A DNA stretch of 64,000 bases from Simmondsia chinensis (taxonomy: Eukaryota > Streptophyta > Magnoliopsida > Caryophyllales > Simmondsiaceae). A program made the position numbers and the translations under genes. The notes beneath the pieces are model-generated. The model ran no database searches. It was not told the DNA's origin and was given only the letters and a program-made list of their open reading frames with translations. The DNA is taken from positions 7,067,001 through 7,131,000 of the forward strand of contig JAGTTD010000011.1 of NCBI GenBank assembly GCA_018398585.1. The letters are read 5' to 3'. Below, piece by piece: positions 46,691 to 58,429 of this stretch (its first letter is position 1; the number at the start of each line of letters is the position of its first letter).

Positions 46691-47242
46691 ATTATCAAAG
46701 GAAAATCGTGGTTCTAGGATTCAAATTGTGGGGTTTCAAATTCTAGGGTTTGAAGCTAGGTTCGAATAGAAGTAGAGTGTCGTGTAGGACGATGGCAATG
46801 GTGTTTCATGGGTGGTGCGGACTGAGGTTTGTGGAGATGGAGCTTCAATGGTGGGCAGTAAGTGAATCGAAGGTAATTTGTGACCTAGGTTCTAGACTAG
46901 CTTAAACACGAACCCTCAAAGCTACTTTTGAATGGGGGTTAGAGTTTCATCTTGGAATGATGGTGTTACGTTTTCTAGGGTGGTAGTAGTGGAGGTTCGA
47001 TGGTTGGATATTGGTGGTGTCGGTGGTCAAGTGGTAGCCCTAGGGTTTCAAATTTTTTTTTAGGACAACTAAGGGGTTTTTTTTTTTTTTTTGGGTGGGA
47101 GGGGAGCTAGTTTTAGTTGTTAGGGATGAACCACTACACTGTGGCGATAGCAAGGAAGATTTACTACTCTTTGGCAGTATCGGCACTTAAGCAACGACAC
47201 TGGGGTGGCGGCTATGGTGCCTCTATGGCGGTGGTCTACAAC
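46691..47242. other. spacer, G-rich on +, toward minus-strand PBS
   Basis: GGT/GGTGG-rich sequence with a T-rich run (47075-47092). It is probably the 5' leader and gag start of the minus-strand relic, but no readable protein was confirmed. Confidence 0.35.
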
Positions 47243-47260
47243 TTGGGCTCTGATACCAAA
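47243..47260 (-). other. primer-binding site, tRNA-Met type
   Basis: On the minus strand TTTGGTATCAGAGCCCAAG, an exact TGGTATCAGAGC match, five bases inside the LTR edge at 47265. Confidence 0.8.
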
Positions 47261-47478
47261 CAAATGTTGCATAGCTTGCTAATCAAAAACAAAACACAAA
47301 TTTATTTCTCCAAAACATCCAACTAATGAATTAAAAAGATCTATTTATAGAAAAAAAACTAAACCTTAAGATATTATTGAATTAAATAAAATAAGTCCTA
47401 ATTTAACTAGGAAACTACATTCCTAAAATAAGATAAAATAAAAAATTAAATTAAATAAAAATGTGCTACATTAGTTAT

Positions 47479-48150
47479 GCATCCTTAAGACAATGAAATA
47501 CAAACCCTAACTGGAAAATTCAATCCAACATTGTGTCGGACCAGTTGTTATTTGACGCAGTCCTCAACTTATTGTTAAGACCTTGACATTGTCTCGTCAT
47601 TGGCAACTAAGGGTAAATAGGGGGTAATGAGAGTTAATCCCCAATTCGGGTGGTTGGGGGGGGGGGAGATATTGTTACAAAAAATTTTGGATAATTTTTT
47701 TCCTATTTTAATTATAACTCTTTTATCTTTGTGCCTTTACTTAATTGTCAAATAAAAATAACTTATTTATCCCTCTTTATTAAACATATATAAATAAATA
47801 TAAGATATAATCTCTTACCCTCCGCTGTTTTACCCTCTTTACTTTACCCTCCTCTACCCACTCACCAAACAAAGCAAAAGGTATAGTTCAATCTCGTGTA
47901 ACCCATTTAGAACCAAAGAACACCCTTAATGAAGAAGGAAATGTCTAACAATAGTTAAATTAGGGGAGAAACAAATTTCCCCCTTTGATGATATCAAGGG
48001 AACCTACTAGTTGCATTGGGAATAATTAATATAGATAGATAGTAATGTGAATTTCAAGTAGCAGAGCTCTAAATCTAAAACAGTAGATACGTAGTCAACA
48101 CTAAATCCTTGGTCAAAAAATGTTTCAAGTAGGACAAGAAAAAGCTGAAA
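47479..48150. other. spacer
   Basis: AT-rich with a G-run at 47656-47667. Around 47770-47880 is GGGTAAA/TTTACCC-rich sequence that may be part of a short inverted-repeat element. No gene seen. Confidence 0.35.
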
Positions 48151-48159
48151 CTCTGGGAA

Positions 48160-48255
48160 GTTTATATACCTCAAGAGTTTAGCTACCCTCTGACATAAAG
48201 ATGGTGCTATCATTTGCTGCACATATTGATTAGACACAAATCCTGAGCCTTAAAA
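48160..48255 (-). other. exon-like segment of an unidentified gene
   Basis: On the minus strand a T-rich stretch ending TTTATGTAG or TTTTAAG is followed by an open segment (SNQYVQQMIAPSLCQRVAKL) and then GAG|GTATATAAAC, a good donor-like site. Length (about 85 bp) and flanks suit a plant internal exon. The open frame continues past the donor by chance to 48007. I do not recognise the protein. With no partner exon found, this may be a captured gene fragment or coincidence. Confidence 0.25.
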
Positions 48256-48578
48256 CTACATAAAACAAAAGAAGAGAATATAAACATTCCTGATAAGGAA
48301 ACATGTAAGGGATAGATTCTACAATTTACAATGCCCAAGCGTCGTTAAATATGTTCGCAAGCTTTCCCCTTTACCCTCAAATTTCAACTTAAATACTCTA
48401 ATTTGGGTAGAAAGACACACCATGGCCGTTTAGAGTTACTGCAACTCATGAATAGTTATACATTGTTAACATGACAAATATATCGAATTTTAAAAGGTCG
48501 TGATAGAATAATTATTCCCAAATTATCAGTTAACCGAGTAAAATAGGAAACAAGAATGCATAGAGCCTGGTTTTATAC
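48256..48578. other. spacer before copia LTR
   Basis: No gene or repeat recognised. Confidence 0.4.
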
Positions 48579-49488
48579 TGTTATGGGCCAAATCAAATAG
48601 AATGGAGGATTGGCCCTAGGTCAAAGTTTAGGCCCATGTTAGTGACTTCAGCTGAAAATCTAGGATTTTATGCATGCGCCTATATAAACTCAGTTCTAAG
48701 GTTTGAGAGAGTAGTGTGAATCTATAACAATTCCAAAGTAATAAAATCTCCCTGCAACTTAGTGGACAAAGGCAATTTTCATTGTGTTTAGTTGTTTGTT
48801 GGATATTCCCTCCAATTAGAGAATGAAGCCCAAATTTTATTTGGGCTTGCATTCTTATATTGGCCCAACTTTATACCAAAAGAAAAAAATAAATAAATAA
48901 ATAAGGGGTTTTTAGGATAAAAATTTCTACAGAAAAAACAGCACCAAGAACGCGTAGAGAGAGAAAAATCGCAGGAGAGAGAGAGCTGCACAAATCTTTC
49001 CCGGCCCCGATCGATGCTCAAACGTTCTCCGATCAGGATGAAATTTTAGTATGTTGTTCCTGCCATCTTGATATTCATATCCAAAAGTCGGATTGTCATT
49101 TTGCCTCTCCAAAGTCGGTATTTCGCTCAACCCTTTCTCCTATATGATTTGTTTATGTTTTCCACCTTAGGGTGAGATTGTTGGGAGATTTGTTGTTCCA
49201 AGATTTTTTTGCAATATTGTATGCCTCTAGCTTGGCCTAGATAAGATAAATTGGTGTACCCACTTGTGATTTAGTAATAGTGGAAGAAGGTACCGTTTAT
49301 TGATGGTCCTGTGGTTTTTACCCTTCACATCGGAGGGGTTTTCCATGTAAAAATCGTGTGTCTCTTTCTTTTGTTTTTGTGGGTTGATTTGTTTGATTGT
49401 TGTTCCATTCTTGATTGTGAATTGTGGTGGTTTATGTGATTTCCCATTTGATTAACACAGAAAGGGAAATAAGTCGTTTTTCCCAACA
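48579..49488 (+). repeat. 5' LTR of Tnt1/Tork-like copia element
   Basis: 910 bp from TGTTATGGGCC to TTCCCAACA, followed two bases on by TGCTATCAGAGC. A TATATAAAC box at 48680-48688 could be the promoter. Minus-strand open frames here are shadows. Confidence 0.85.
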
Positions 49489-49489
49489 A

Positions 49490-49502
49490 TTGCTATCAGA
49501 GC
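49490..49502 (+). other. primer-binding site, tRNA-Met type
   Basis: TTGCTATCAGAGC, one change from TGGTATCAGAGC, two bases after the LTR. Confidence 0.8.
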
Positions 49503-49540
49503 ATAAGTTAGGCCTTTGGTGATTTCTTGTGTTGATTAAG

Positions 49541-49584
49541 ATGGAAGAGAATCAAGGAAATAGTGAAAATAATGCTTTGATGCC
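49541..49584 (+). pseudogene. first 14 codons of copia gag
   Basis: The ATG at 49541 lies 52 bp after the LTR. It codes MEENQGNSENNALM before the Athila-like insertion. The frame continues exactly at 61358-61363 (the ATGCC duplication), giving a gag start with the YEYWKSRM motif expected about 20 residues in. This decides the start. Confidence 0.85.
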
Positions 49585-50988
49585 TGATGTGATTTCAAAG
49601 TGTGTTTTAAAACCGTCTACTCGCAAGCATACGAGATCGTCGTAGCTGTGTTGGGTATTCGGGTTGTATCCACAGGGAATCGTGTTAAGTTAGACTTAAT
49701 GATTAACAAGTGATTTGAATTTTTAGGCTTTTGTTATTTGAATAAATTGTTGGCTAAATTAATAAAACTGAATATAAAGTAAATGTGTTAATTCAATTAA
49801 GATCAGTTTAAGAAGTGAATTTAGGGCAGCTTAACACGTATCTCGTCATTATGTTTTACTTAGGACGATGATTTGAAGGACCTAGGCTACAAGCTCCAAG
49901 CCTGGGTTAATATATAAATTAGGGCTTAGTGTAATGAACTAGTCGAAAGGCATATCCTATCTTAGCACCCTAGATGTAGCATAGGTTATCGCATTAGTAC
50001 TACTAAATTTCTTTGTTACTCCTAATTCAATATTAATTTATATAAAAGATTGGGTTCAGGGTTGGGTACAACCTCAACCCTGACCACGCATAAATTCCTG
50101 TTATGTTATGGTCTAGGCTACAAGCACAAGACTAATCGCTGCAAAGTTGGAGATCTAGTCGTGGCTACAAGCACACATACAAAAATATCCAACAATTATG
50201 AAGAACTCCCCACAGGGGTGCGAATATAATATAACCTAACCAATCATCAAAAGTATAATATAAATTAGAGATACAGACGGCTACCTGCGCTTCATCCCTA
50301 AACTAAAAGTCTACTTCTCCATAGGAGTTATGAACATCATGAAATTCGAGAAAGAAAATAACAATAATAAAACTAAGGATTTGAAGATTCCCCCAATAGC
50401 TGTTGACTTTGATTTTTGCTTTAATTCCCCCAGTACTCTGACCACCTGCGCTTCGGCGTTTGAGAACCCTTTGGATCTCGTAGCGGCTTCGGGTTTGAGA
50501 GAAAGGGGAGGACGTGCGGCGAGAAAAGCGTGACAAAGGCTGACTTCCCCTTCTCTATTTATAGACGCAGGAGCAGTTAGGGTTCCGTACGGAACCATCC
50601 CGATCGATCGGCGAGCTCACGCAAAGCTCCAGATCGATCAGTACTTTTGGCCGATCGATCGGCAGGCTCTCGGTTAGTTTCCTAACCGAAAGTTGCTGAT
50701 CGATCTGTTCTCTGAGCCCCCTTTTCTCGATTAAGCACCGAAGCGCTATGGGATGTACTCCGTTCACCGAATTATGATCCAATGGGTCTTTCTTCTACAC
50801 AAATGGTTGGGTTTCTCCAATTAGTATTCAAAAATGCCTCAATAATGCTTGATTTTGCCAGAATTCTTCTTTCGCCCGCTTTGATGTGTTCCACATGAAA
50901 ATGTACCTAAATAACAACCGAACACACATGTAGAGGCCGAATATATGACAGAAATGGGAAATAAAATATGTAAAAACCACGCGTATCA
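49585..50988 (-). repeat. 3' LTR (left) of Athila-like element
   Basis: 1404 bp. It includes CCGATCGATCGG motifs at 50600-50611 and 50651-50662. Minus-strand reading starts TGATACGCG and ends ATCACATCA. Confidence 0.92.
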
Positions 50989-52376
50989 ACATCCCCAAAC
51001 CCACACATTGCTTCTCCTCAAGCAAGATTCTATGTAAACGAGCTACTGGCGGAAAAGTCGAGTCAGGCATTTAACCGCAAAGGTCACTTGTGAAAATTAT
51101 TGTTCAGCCATACTTGAGAGTGCACTTGAGAGTAGCAAATCCTTATGTGACGTTATTATTGCACTAGTTCCGACTTAAGTTTCTGTTATTAAGGTCTTTT
51201 TACTAGTGAGTGATCTTAGAACTTCTCTCCTCTTCGTCTTACTTCAAAACCCTCTGACTTAAAGAAGAAATAAAGGTAATAAGTAAAGGAACAAGTCACC
51301 CTAACACTTCATCACTAATCAATAGTGAAATTAAAAGGCTTCTCTTTTCTCTCCTGTTTTCCCTTCTTCCCTTTTTTTTTTTTTTTTTTTTTTTTATTTA
51401 GTTAGGTGTGTCTCCCTCAGACCCATGTAACGAGTTTTCGACTGGCAGCTCTCGATACGGTTGGTTCAAGGTACCAGGTTTTAAGAGACCCCTACGAACC
51501 AAATGGCTTGAGTCTTAAGGATCCACAACCTAACCTGTTAGCACATACCCCCTTTTTTTCCTTTTTTTAGTGCTTATTTTGGTAACTATAACGTTGATTC
51601 TTCTTAAGCTTTCCCTGTGGCCCATGTAGCGAGCTTTCAACCGACAGCTCCCGACCCAGTTGGCTCAAGGTACAAGGTTTTAAGATACCCCTACGGGCTT
51701 ACTTGCTCGAGACACAGGGGCTACAAGAACCAACCAGTCACCTTTTTTTTTTTTTTTTTTAAAGGGTTATCTAAGATAAAGAAGTGTACAATTGATTTCC
51801 ACATTGTTAGGAGTAGAAAAATGGATTCCTACTCCGAAAATTATTACCATTATTTCGACCCAAACAGTAGGATATGTCACAAGATTAAGGGTGAAAAGTA
51901 ATAATCTCACTAACTAGTTAAAAGACAAAAATATGGATTCAAAAGTCTGATCCAGCAATAATCTCGTCTCATAATTATTCTAATCATCAAAATACATCAC
52001 AGAACTGGGCTACGATAATGGTCACAAACAACCTCATACTCATTTATGCCTTCCAAAAAAAAATGTAGCTAATTTATGCCAAATTAAGCTTAAAGGACAA
52101 ACAAAGTTGACTCTTATCTGTCATCCCCAAACCCAAACCTTGCATTATTCGCAATGCACCGTAATTAAAATAGAGGCAAGAAATGGAGAGAGACGACTTG
52201 AGATCATGAATGGGCAGCCACATATGTCGAGCAAATCCCAGAGGTTGAAGACAGACAAAAGCAAGCTACAAAAAAAATTAAAAAACAGAGAAGACTGTGG
52301 ACTAAAATAAGTTGTTAATAAAAGGAAAAGAAAGTTATACATAACAAATGTTTAGTACAAGAGTAACATAAATATC
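50989..52376 (-). other. 3' noncoding region of Athila-like element with PPT and duplicated block
   Basis: Adjoining the LTR, the minus strand reads GTGTGGGTTTGGGGATGT, the polypurine tract; a second similar tract lies near 52118-52140. Two related blocks (about 51415-51510 and 51615-51720) share CATGTA(A/G)CGAG(T/C)TTTC and GGTT(T)TAAGA(G/T)A(C)CCCTACG. Between and beside them are T-runs (51371-51396, 51742-51760). No credible ORF. Confidence 0.7.
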
Positions 52377-53425
52377 TCAGGGAGGGGGGTAAGGTGCAGG
52401 AGAACCACCCGTCTGCAGTTGATAGAGTTCGGCGACCAAAGACTGAATGTGATCCAGACGGTCCATAATATTCGTAACATATGGCGAGACGTGGCCAGAA
52501 TCAGCAAAAGCAGGTGGCGTGGGTGGGCGTCCCCCGCGGCGCGATGCTCGGGCAGGAGTAGGGGCCCGGGCCGGGGCATCCTCCATGTCCGACTCCTCCC
52601 CCCGCGCGTCAGCCGGGGCAAGTGAAAGGAAGGTCCGACGATGCTGGGTGGGATCAAAGTGGCAGAGCGGTGCGCAAGCTCGATCAGGAGCGATCGGTAT
52701 GCACACCCAAGCATGCCGTACAAGCCTCGTGATTAAACGAGGAAAGTACAGAGAACCACCGCCAACAGAGAAGCGTTGAGCCTGTAGCAGACAGCGGTAA
52801 AACATTGTAGGTAAGTGGCCCCCACATCCATCCATACACCCTGGTAGAACTTCCAAAGAAGATCTAGAATAGGGCCGGTACGCTCCTGGGCATGACCGGT
52901 AGGCCATAGATTGGCTTTAATAATGGTGTCCAGGAGCCACATGTGTGATGGAAGGGCAAAGCGGAATGTGGTGGATGGACGATCTCTCGCACATTGGCCG
53001 CCACATAACTCAGTAATAATGTCCACGGCCTTTGGCGGGTTAACAAGAGGGTGCCAAATAGATTCGTCAACATATTAGGGATAACCTATAGCCTCGGCGA
53101 CGTCCATGGCATCAAATCGGATGGTCTTGCCACGAATAGTGATGTCACCGTAGGTCCGACCCCCTTCTTGTTGGAGAGCATAGGAGGAATAAAATTTCCT
53201 CACTAAAGAGGGAAAAACAGGGTCTTCCTCCAACTCTTGACCATGAAGGTAGGCAAGATCCCTATGTTGGCAAAAGAGAATGGCCCAAGCGCCCTCCCTC
53301 TCATCTTTAAGATCCTCACCAAACACTGTCTCCCCAGATATAGGGGCAGCACTGACTCGAGCAAGAATGTCGGTCTGTTGGGAGCTTCTGCCCTCCTCAG
53401 TGCAGCTCCGCTTGGCATGCGGCAT
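52377..53425 (-). pseudogene. extra ORF after integrase (putative plant transposon protein type)
   Basis: The frame starts MPHAKRSCTEEGRSSQQTD at 53425. It passes one TAA near 53073, continues in the same frame to about 52740, then shifts by one frame and runs to the stop at 52377; total about 345 codons. The N-terminal domain has LVRKFYSSY, then DITIRGKTIRFDAMDVAEAI, the pattern (EFY...V.VRG..V.F....I...) of the 'putative plant transposon protein' family. The tail is Pro/Ala/Arg-rich (52620-52500) followed by a helix VTNIMDRLDHIQSLVAELYQ that could form a coiled coil. No signal peptide or membrane span is visible, so it does not look like an envelope protein. Function unknown. Confidence 0.6.
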
Positions 53426-54388
53426 AATCTAGAAATAAGAACAAGAGCAAATGAACCCGAAGATAAGCGAGAGAAAGAAACATAAAAATAAAAATAAAAA
53501 AAAAATCAACAAGAACAACACCCCAATCTTGACCCACAATTAAAAAATAAATAAATAAAAATAAAATAAAAATGACGAAAACCCTAGATCGGAACCAAAA
53601 AAAAAAAAAAAAAAAACACATCCCAAACCCATAAATCCAGCAACCACAAGTATCAAAGGGCGAAATTAAGTCACTGATAACCTATATAAACGTGGTTCGT
53701 GAACAAAGGTGTAAACATGGCACAATATCAAGAAATTCAAAAGTTATCCACAACTAAGACATAAATCAGGACTAAGCCACTTTAATAAAGCAGGATCACA
53801 ACAAAAGAACGGCCTAGACATGCTCTCTTGAAGTAAAAACAAGGTAAAGTGAAAGATAAAAGAGAGGGGAAACACATACCTTGCAATAGATGGGAAAAAC
53901 GAAGAGAAATTGGTGCCAGGGTCAGCCTTGGTGTTTGGAACGGTGATTGTCGGAGGCGGAGGCCCGAGATTGGGGGTCGTGGGTTAGGGTTTGGGGGTGG
54001 GGGAAATAAAAGTAAGGGGGAAGGGGCGACAGATCAGGGAGGCGTTTTAAAAAAGGAATTTGTATGGAGAGCTCCCCGATAGATAGGGTTTTCCTGATTG
54101 ATCGGGGTTTTAAGGCGAAAAGCCCGAAGCCGTAGTGCTCCCGATCGATCGGAGTTAAACCCGATCGATAGGGGATGCTACGGTATGCCCTGTACGAAAA
54201 ATTTTTAGTTTTGAAACTTTTTCATAAAAAAAATAAATAATAAAAATAAAAATAATGGAATAATGTAAAGATAATAATAAAACTAATAATAAAAATACGA
54301 CATAAACTACGAAACATAAATAAATTGGGCTGCCTTCCAAGGGCGCTAAGTTTAACGTCTTCAGCCAGACGCGGTATTTTCTACGACG
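53426..54388 (-). other. leader between integrase and extra ORF
   Basis: AT-rich with A-runs (53599-53617) and a GGGG-rich part (53930-54040). CCGATCGATCGG-like motifs cluster at 54069-54175. No gene. Sequence 54305-54370 is conserved in the relic at 1270-1320. Confidence 0.5.
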
Positions 54389-57300
54389 CTAGGCTGATCC
54401 CGGCGTGGGGTCCCTAAGATAAATTTCTTCAAACTCGTGTGGTCTATCCCCTAACCCAATAGCGTGTTTAAGACGATGGTCATTGACTGTAAGAAGGTGA
54501 CCATCATTGCTATCTAAAATTTTAATTGCCCCAGAAGGGTATACATGGACCACTTCATAAGGTCCATCCCATCGTGAACGTAGTTTTTCGGGATAGAACC
54601 GAAGCTTGGAGTTGTAAAGCCAAACCTTTTGACCAACTTCAAAACTTTTGCGCGAAATTCTTTTGTCATGAAAAGCTTTGGTTCTTTCTTTGTATAGTTT
54701 GGCGTTTTCATATGCCTCATATCGCATCTCATCCAACTCTCTGAGTTGAAGTCGTCGGTGCGACCCAATGCTGTGCATGTCATGATTAAATTGCTTAATG
54801 GCCCAATATGCACGGTGCTCAAGCTCCATGGGCAAATGGCATTCCTTCCTGAAAACTAAGTGATAGGGAGACATGCCTATTGGAGTCTTGAAGGCTGTAC
54901 GATAAGCCCAAAGAGCGTTGTTCAACCTTAAAGACCAATCTTTACGGTCCGGTCTAACGGCCTTCTCAAGGATAGACTTTATTTCCCGGTTCGAGACTTC
55001 AACTTGGCCACTAGTTTGAGGGTGATATAGGGCAGCTAATTTGTGAGTGATGGAGTACTTTTTAAGAAGTGATTCAACCGAACGATGGGTGAAGTGTGTC
55101 CCCCCCATCACTAATTATCACCCTAGGAACACCAAAACGTGATAAAATATTATCTTTAACAAACTCAATGATCACCTTGTGGTCGTTCGTCCTAGATGCA
55201 ATGGCCTTGACCCATTTCGAAACATAATCAATAGCTACCAGAATATAAACACAACCATGTGAATTAGGAAACGGCCCCATGAAATCAATGCCCCAAACGT
55301 CAAAAATTTCGCAAACTAAAATGGGATGCTGAGGCATCTCATCACATTTTGTGAGGGTGCCTGTGCGTTGACAGCGATCGCACGCCCTACAAAAATCACG
55401 AGCGTCCCGAAAAAGAGTCGACTAAAAGAAGCCACTTTGAAAGACTTTAGCCGCTGTACGTCGTCCCCCAAAGTGTCCTCCACAGGCTAAACTATGACAA
55501 AATCGTAATACACTCTCATGCTCATTCTCCGGGACACAACGGCGTAGTACCTGATCAGAACATACCTTAAACAAATCCAGATCATCCCAGAAAAAATGCC
55601 TTGCTTGAGAAAGGAAGCGGTCCCGCTCTTGTTTAGGCCAATGGGTAGGCAACTTCCCCGTCGCCAAATAGTTAACGATGTAGGCATACCATGGGGGTCG
55701 ACTTCCTGCAATAGAAAATAACTGTTCGTTAGGAAAACAGTCATCAATGGGACCAGTAATGGCATCAGATGGGAAAATAATCCTTGAAAGGTGATCGGCC
55801 ACGACGTTATCTGAGCCTTTCCTATCTCGTATTTCTAAGTTAAATTCCTGGAGTAATAAAACCCAGCGAATTAACCTAGGTTTCGTTTCCTTAATAAGAA
55901 GAAAACGAATGGCAACATGGTCAGAAAAGACTATTACTCTCAAGCCCAAGACATAAGATCGAAACTTGTCAAGTGCGAACACTATAGCTAGTAATTCCTT
56001 TTCAGTGGTGGTACAATTCTTTTGGGCTTCATCCAACGATTTACTAGCATAGTAAACAACGACAGGCTTACGATCCTTCCGTTGATCGAGCACAGCTCCT
56101 ACAGCATAATTAGAGACTTCACACATATTCTCAAAAAGTAATGAGTAGTCGAGAGGTTGAATAATGGGGGTTGTAGACAATAAAGTTTTCAACTTAGTAA
56201 ACGCTGCTAAACAGTCATTATCAAAAACAAAAGGTACATCATTAGCAAGCAAATTTGACAACGGTTTAGCAATTTTACTGAAGTTGGCGATGAAACGCCG
56301 GTAGAACCCAGCGTGGCCAAGGAAAGATCGAACTTCCTCCACCGAGGTCAGTGGAGGGAGATTGGCAATTATGTCCACCTTGGCCTTGTCTACAGTAATA
56401 CCCTCTTTAGACACTACATGTCCTAAAACTATGCCCTGTTGAACCATAAAATGACTCTTCTCCCAACTGAGTACCAAATTATACTCCTCGCAACGCTGCA
56501 AAACAAGATCTAAGTGAGATAAGCATTCATCAAAAGACAATCCAAACATTGAAAAATCATCCATAAACACTTCTAGGTAGTCGTCCAACATATCCGAAAA
56601 AATGGACATCATACACCGCTGAAATGTAGCAAATGCGTTGCACAGACCGAAGGGCATCCTTCGGTATGCAAACGTACCGAAGGGGCAAGTAAACGTTGTT
56701 TTCTCTTGGTCCTCAGGGTGAAACGGGACTTGGTTATACCCAATGTAGCCATCCAAGAAACAATAGTACGCTTGACCTGCTACTTTATCTAGGATCTGAT
56801 CCAAAAAGGGTAACGAAAAATGGTCCTTACGCATTACCGAGTTCAACTTACGATAATTGATACACATTTTCCACCCTATAGTGGCTCGTGTAGGGACCAA
56901 TTCACCTTGGGCATTCGCAACGACCGTGATCCCTGACTTCTTAAGAACTACCTGAACTGGACTGATCCAGGGGCTATCAGAGATGGGGTATATAATACCC
57001 GCGTCTAGCAACTTCATGACCTCTTTCTTAACTACCTCCCTCATATTAGGGTTAAGCCTCCTTTGCATTTTCCTAGAAGGCTTAACGTTGTCCTCTAAAT
57101 GTATCCTATGCATGCACACAAAGGGGTTAATTCCTTTCAGATCAGCGACCAACCACCCTATGGCTTGTTTGTGGTTTTGTAGGACAACTAACAACCTAGA
57201 TTCCTGACTCTCAGGTAGGTCAGACGCGATAATCACAGGAAGGGTTTCATCTTGTCCTAAAAATGCATATTTCAAGGTGGTCAGGAGAGGTTTGAGCTCC

Positions 57301-58335
57301 AACACCGATGGACACTCAATAGATGGTTTAACAGGTTCACTAAGTAGGCCAATTAGGGGTTCAAACATCGGACCCCTAGCCTCAATTCTCATTAGCTCCT
57401 GCATGTCGAGCAAATTATCAGCATCAGTACTCATATCGAAATCAACAAAAGTGAGCGAATCAGATGGTTCGTCTTCCTTGATTAAGTCAGAAGATACTGA
57501 CTCAACCAAAGGATCAATAACATCAACCATGAAGCAATCAAGGTCATCCTCATTAACAGGAAACTTAGAAGCATTTAACACATTCAGTTTAACCTTAAGA
57601 TTCCCAAAGGACACTTCTAACACCCCAGTTTAACAATGAATGATACCATCGGCTGTTGCCAAGAACGGTTGCCCTAAAATGACAGGGGTGTGGTTCCTCT
57701 GATGAGGAGTAGGGTCCATGTCCAACACGATAAAATCGACGGGGAAGATAAGCTTATCAACTTTGACAAGAACATCTTCCAAAATACCTCTAGGTAAACA
57801 CTCTAATCTATCCGCAAACTATAGGGTAACACTAGTTGGTTTGAGATCTCCCATCCCCAATTCCTAAAAAATTGAGTATGGGATGAGGTTCACGCTTGCC
57901 CCTAAATCCAAAAGAGCCAGACTCGTATAGCTCTCTCCTATGACGCACGGGGACTGTGAAAGCTCCTAGATCTCTACACTTAGGTGGGATACCTGACATT
58001 AAGATGCTACTCACTTTTTCAGTGAGTCGGACCTTCCTAGGGACATGAGCTTGGGCTCTCTTCTTTTTAGCACATAGGTCCTTAAGAAATTTAGCATACA
58101 TGGGGACATGTTTAATGGCGTCAATCAATGGTAGGTTAATCTTGACGTCCTTAAACAAGTTCAGTAACTCATCTCTCTTCGGGTCATCCTTCCCTTTCGG
58201 TCCTAATAGGGCCATAGGAAAAGGAACAATTGGTTCGGAAGATGAGCCCAGTAAAGGTGTGGGCACTCCATCCTTATCAGCAATAGGGTTTGGAGTCCCA
58301 TCCTCCCGCTCAACTTCTATCTCTACTTCTCTCAA
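54389..58335 (-). pseudogene. pol of Athila-like element (PR-RT-RH-IN)
   Basis: The protease motif LLDLGASVNLIPYS lies near 57920-57880, reached by a frameshift near 57950. The open frame 57623-55422 holds RT ([20 protein letters not shown] near 56690-56630; [10 protein letters not shown] near 56570), RNase H (about 56120-55780) and the start of the integrase zinc domain. A TAG at 55419-55421 stands where Trp is expected (GFF.STLFRDA). Integrase continues in frame: [11 protein letters not shown] near 55370, GIDFMGPFP near 55280, ISDGG near 55110. A run of seven C at 55101-55107 shifts the frame, and 55111-54389 continues with [15 protein letters not shown] near 55020. All catalytic acids are present. 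So there are few lesions: one frameshift in PR, one stop and one frameshift in IN. Confidence 0.9.
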
Positions 58336-58429
58336 ATCATCCTCACCCGTGGCTAAGACAACCTTATCCTGCTCATGAGTGACCTGGCTAAGGTCAGGAT
58401 TAGTTGTTCCTCTAGGATTAGCGAGAGGT

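Larger units (their letters stand above)
44324..47473 (-). mobile_element. small Ty3/gypsy relic hosting another gypsy relic
   Basis: The right LTR is 47265-47473 with a tRNA-Met PBS beside it. The left LTR is 44324-44402, much shorter but matching its last part (CCTAAAATAAGAT...CTACAT(C/T)A). GTTAT at 44319-44323 and 47474-47478 is a candidate target-site duplication. Minus-strand gag (45268-45014) and protease (44691-44482) remnants lie inside. The unequal LTR length makes the left edge uncertain. Confidence 0.5.

Noticed and set aside
50303..50598. Minus-strand ORFs of 77 and 95 codons in the LTR
   Set aside because: Overlapping alternative frames in LTR sequence with no domain, and not preserved between the two LTRs.
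55487..55765. 92-codon minus-strand ORF within pol
   Set aside because: It is a shadow of the RNase H-integrase frame, which carries the recognisable motifs.
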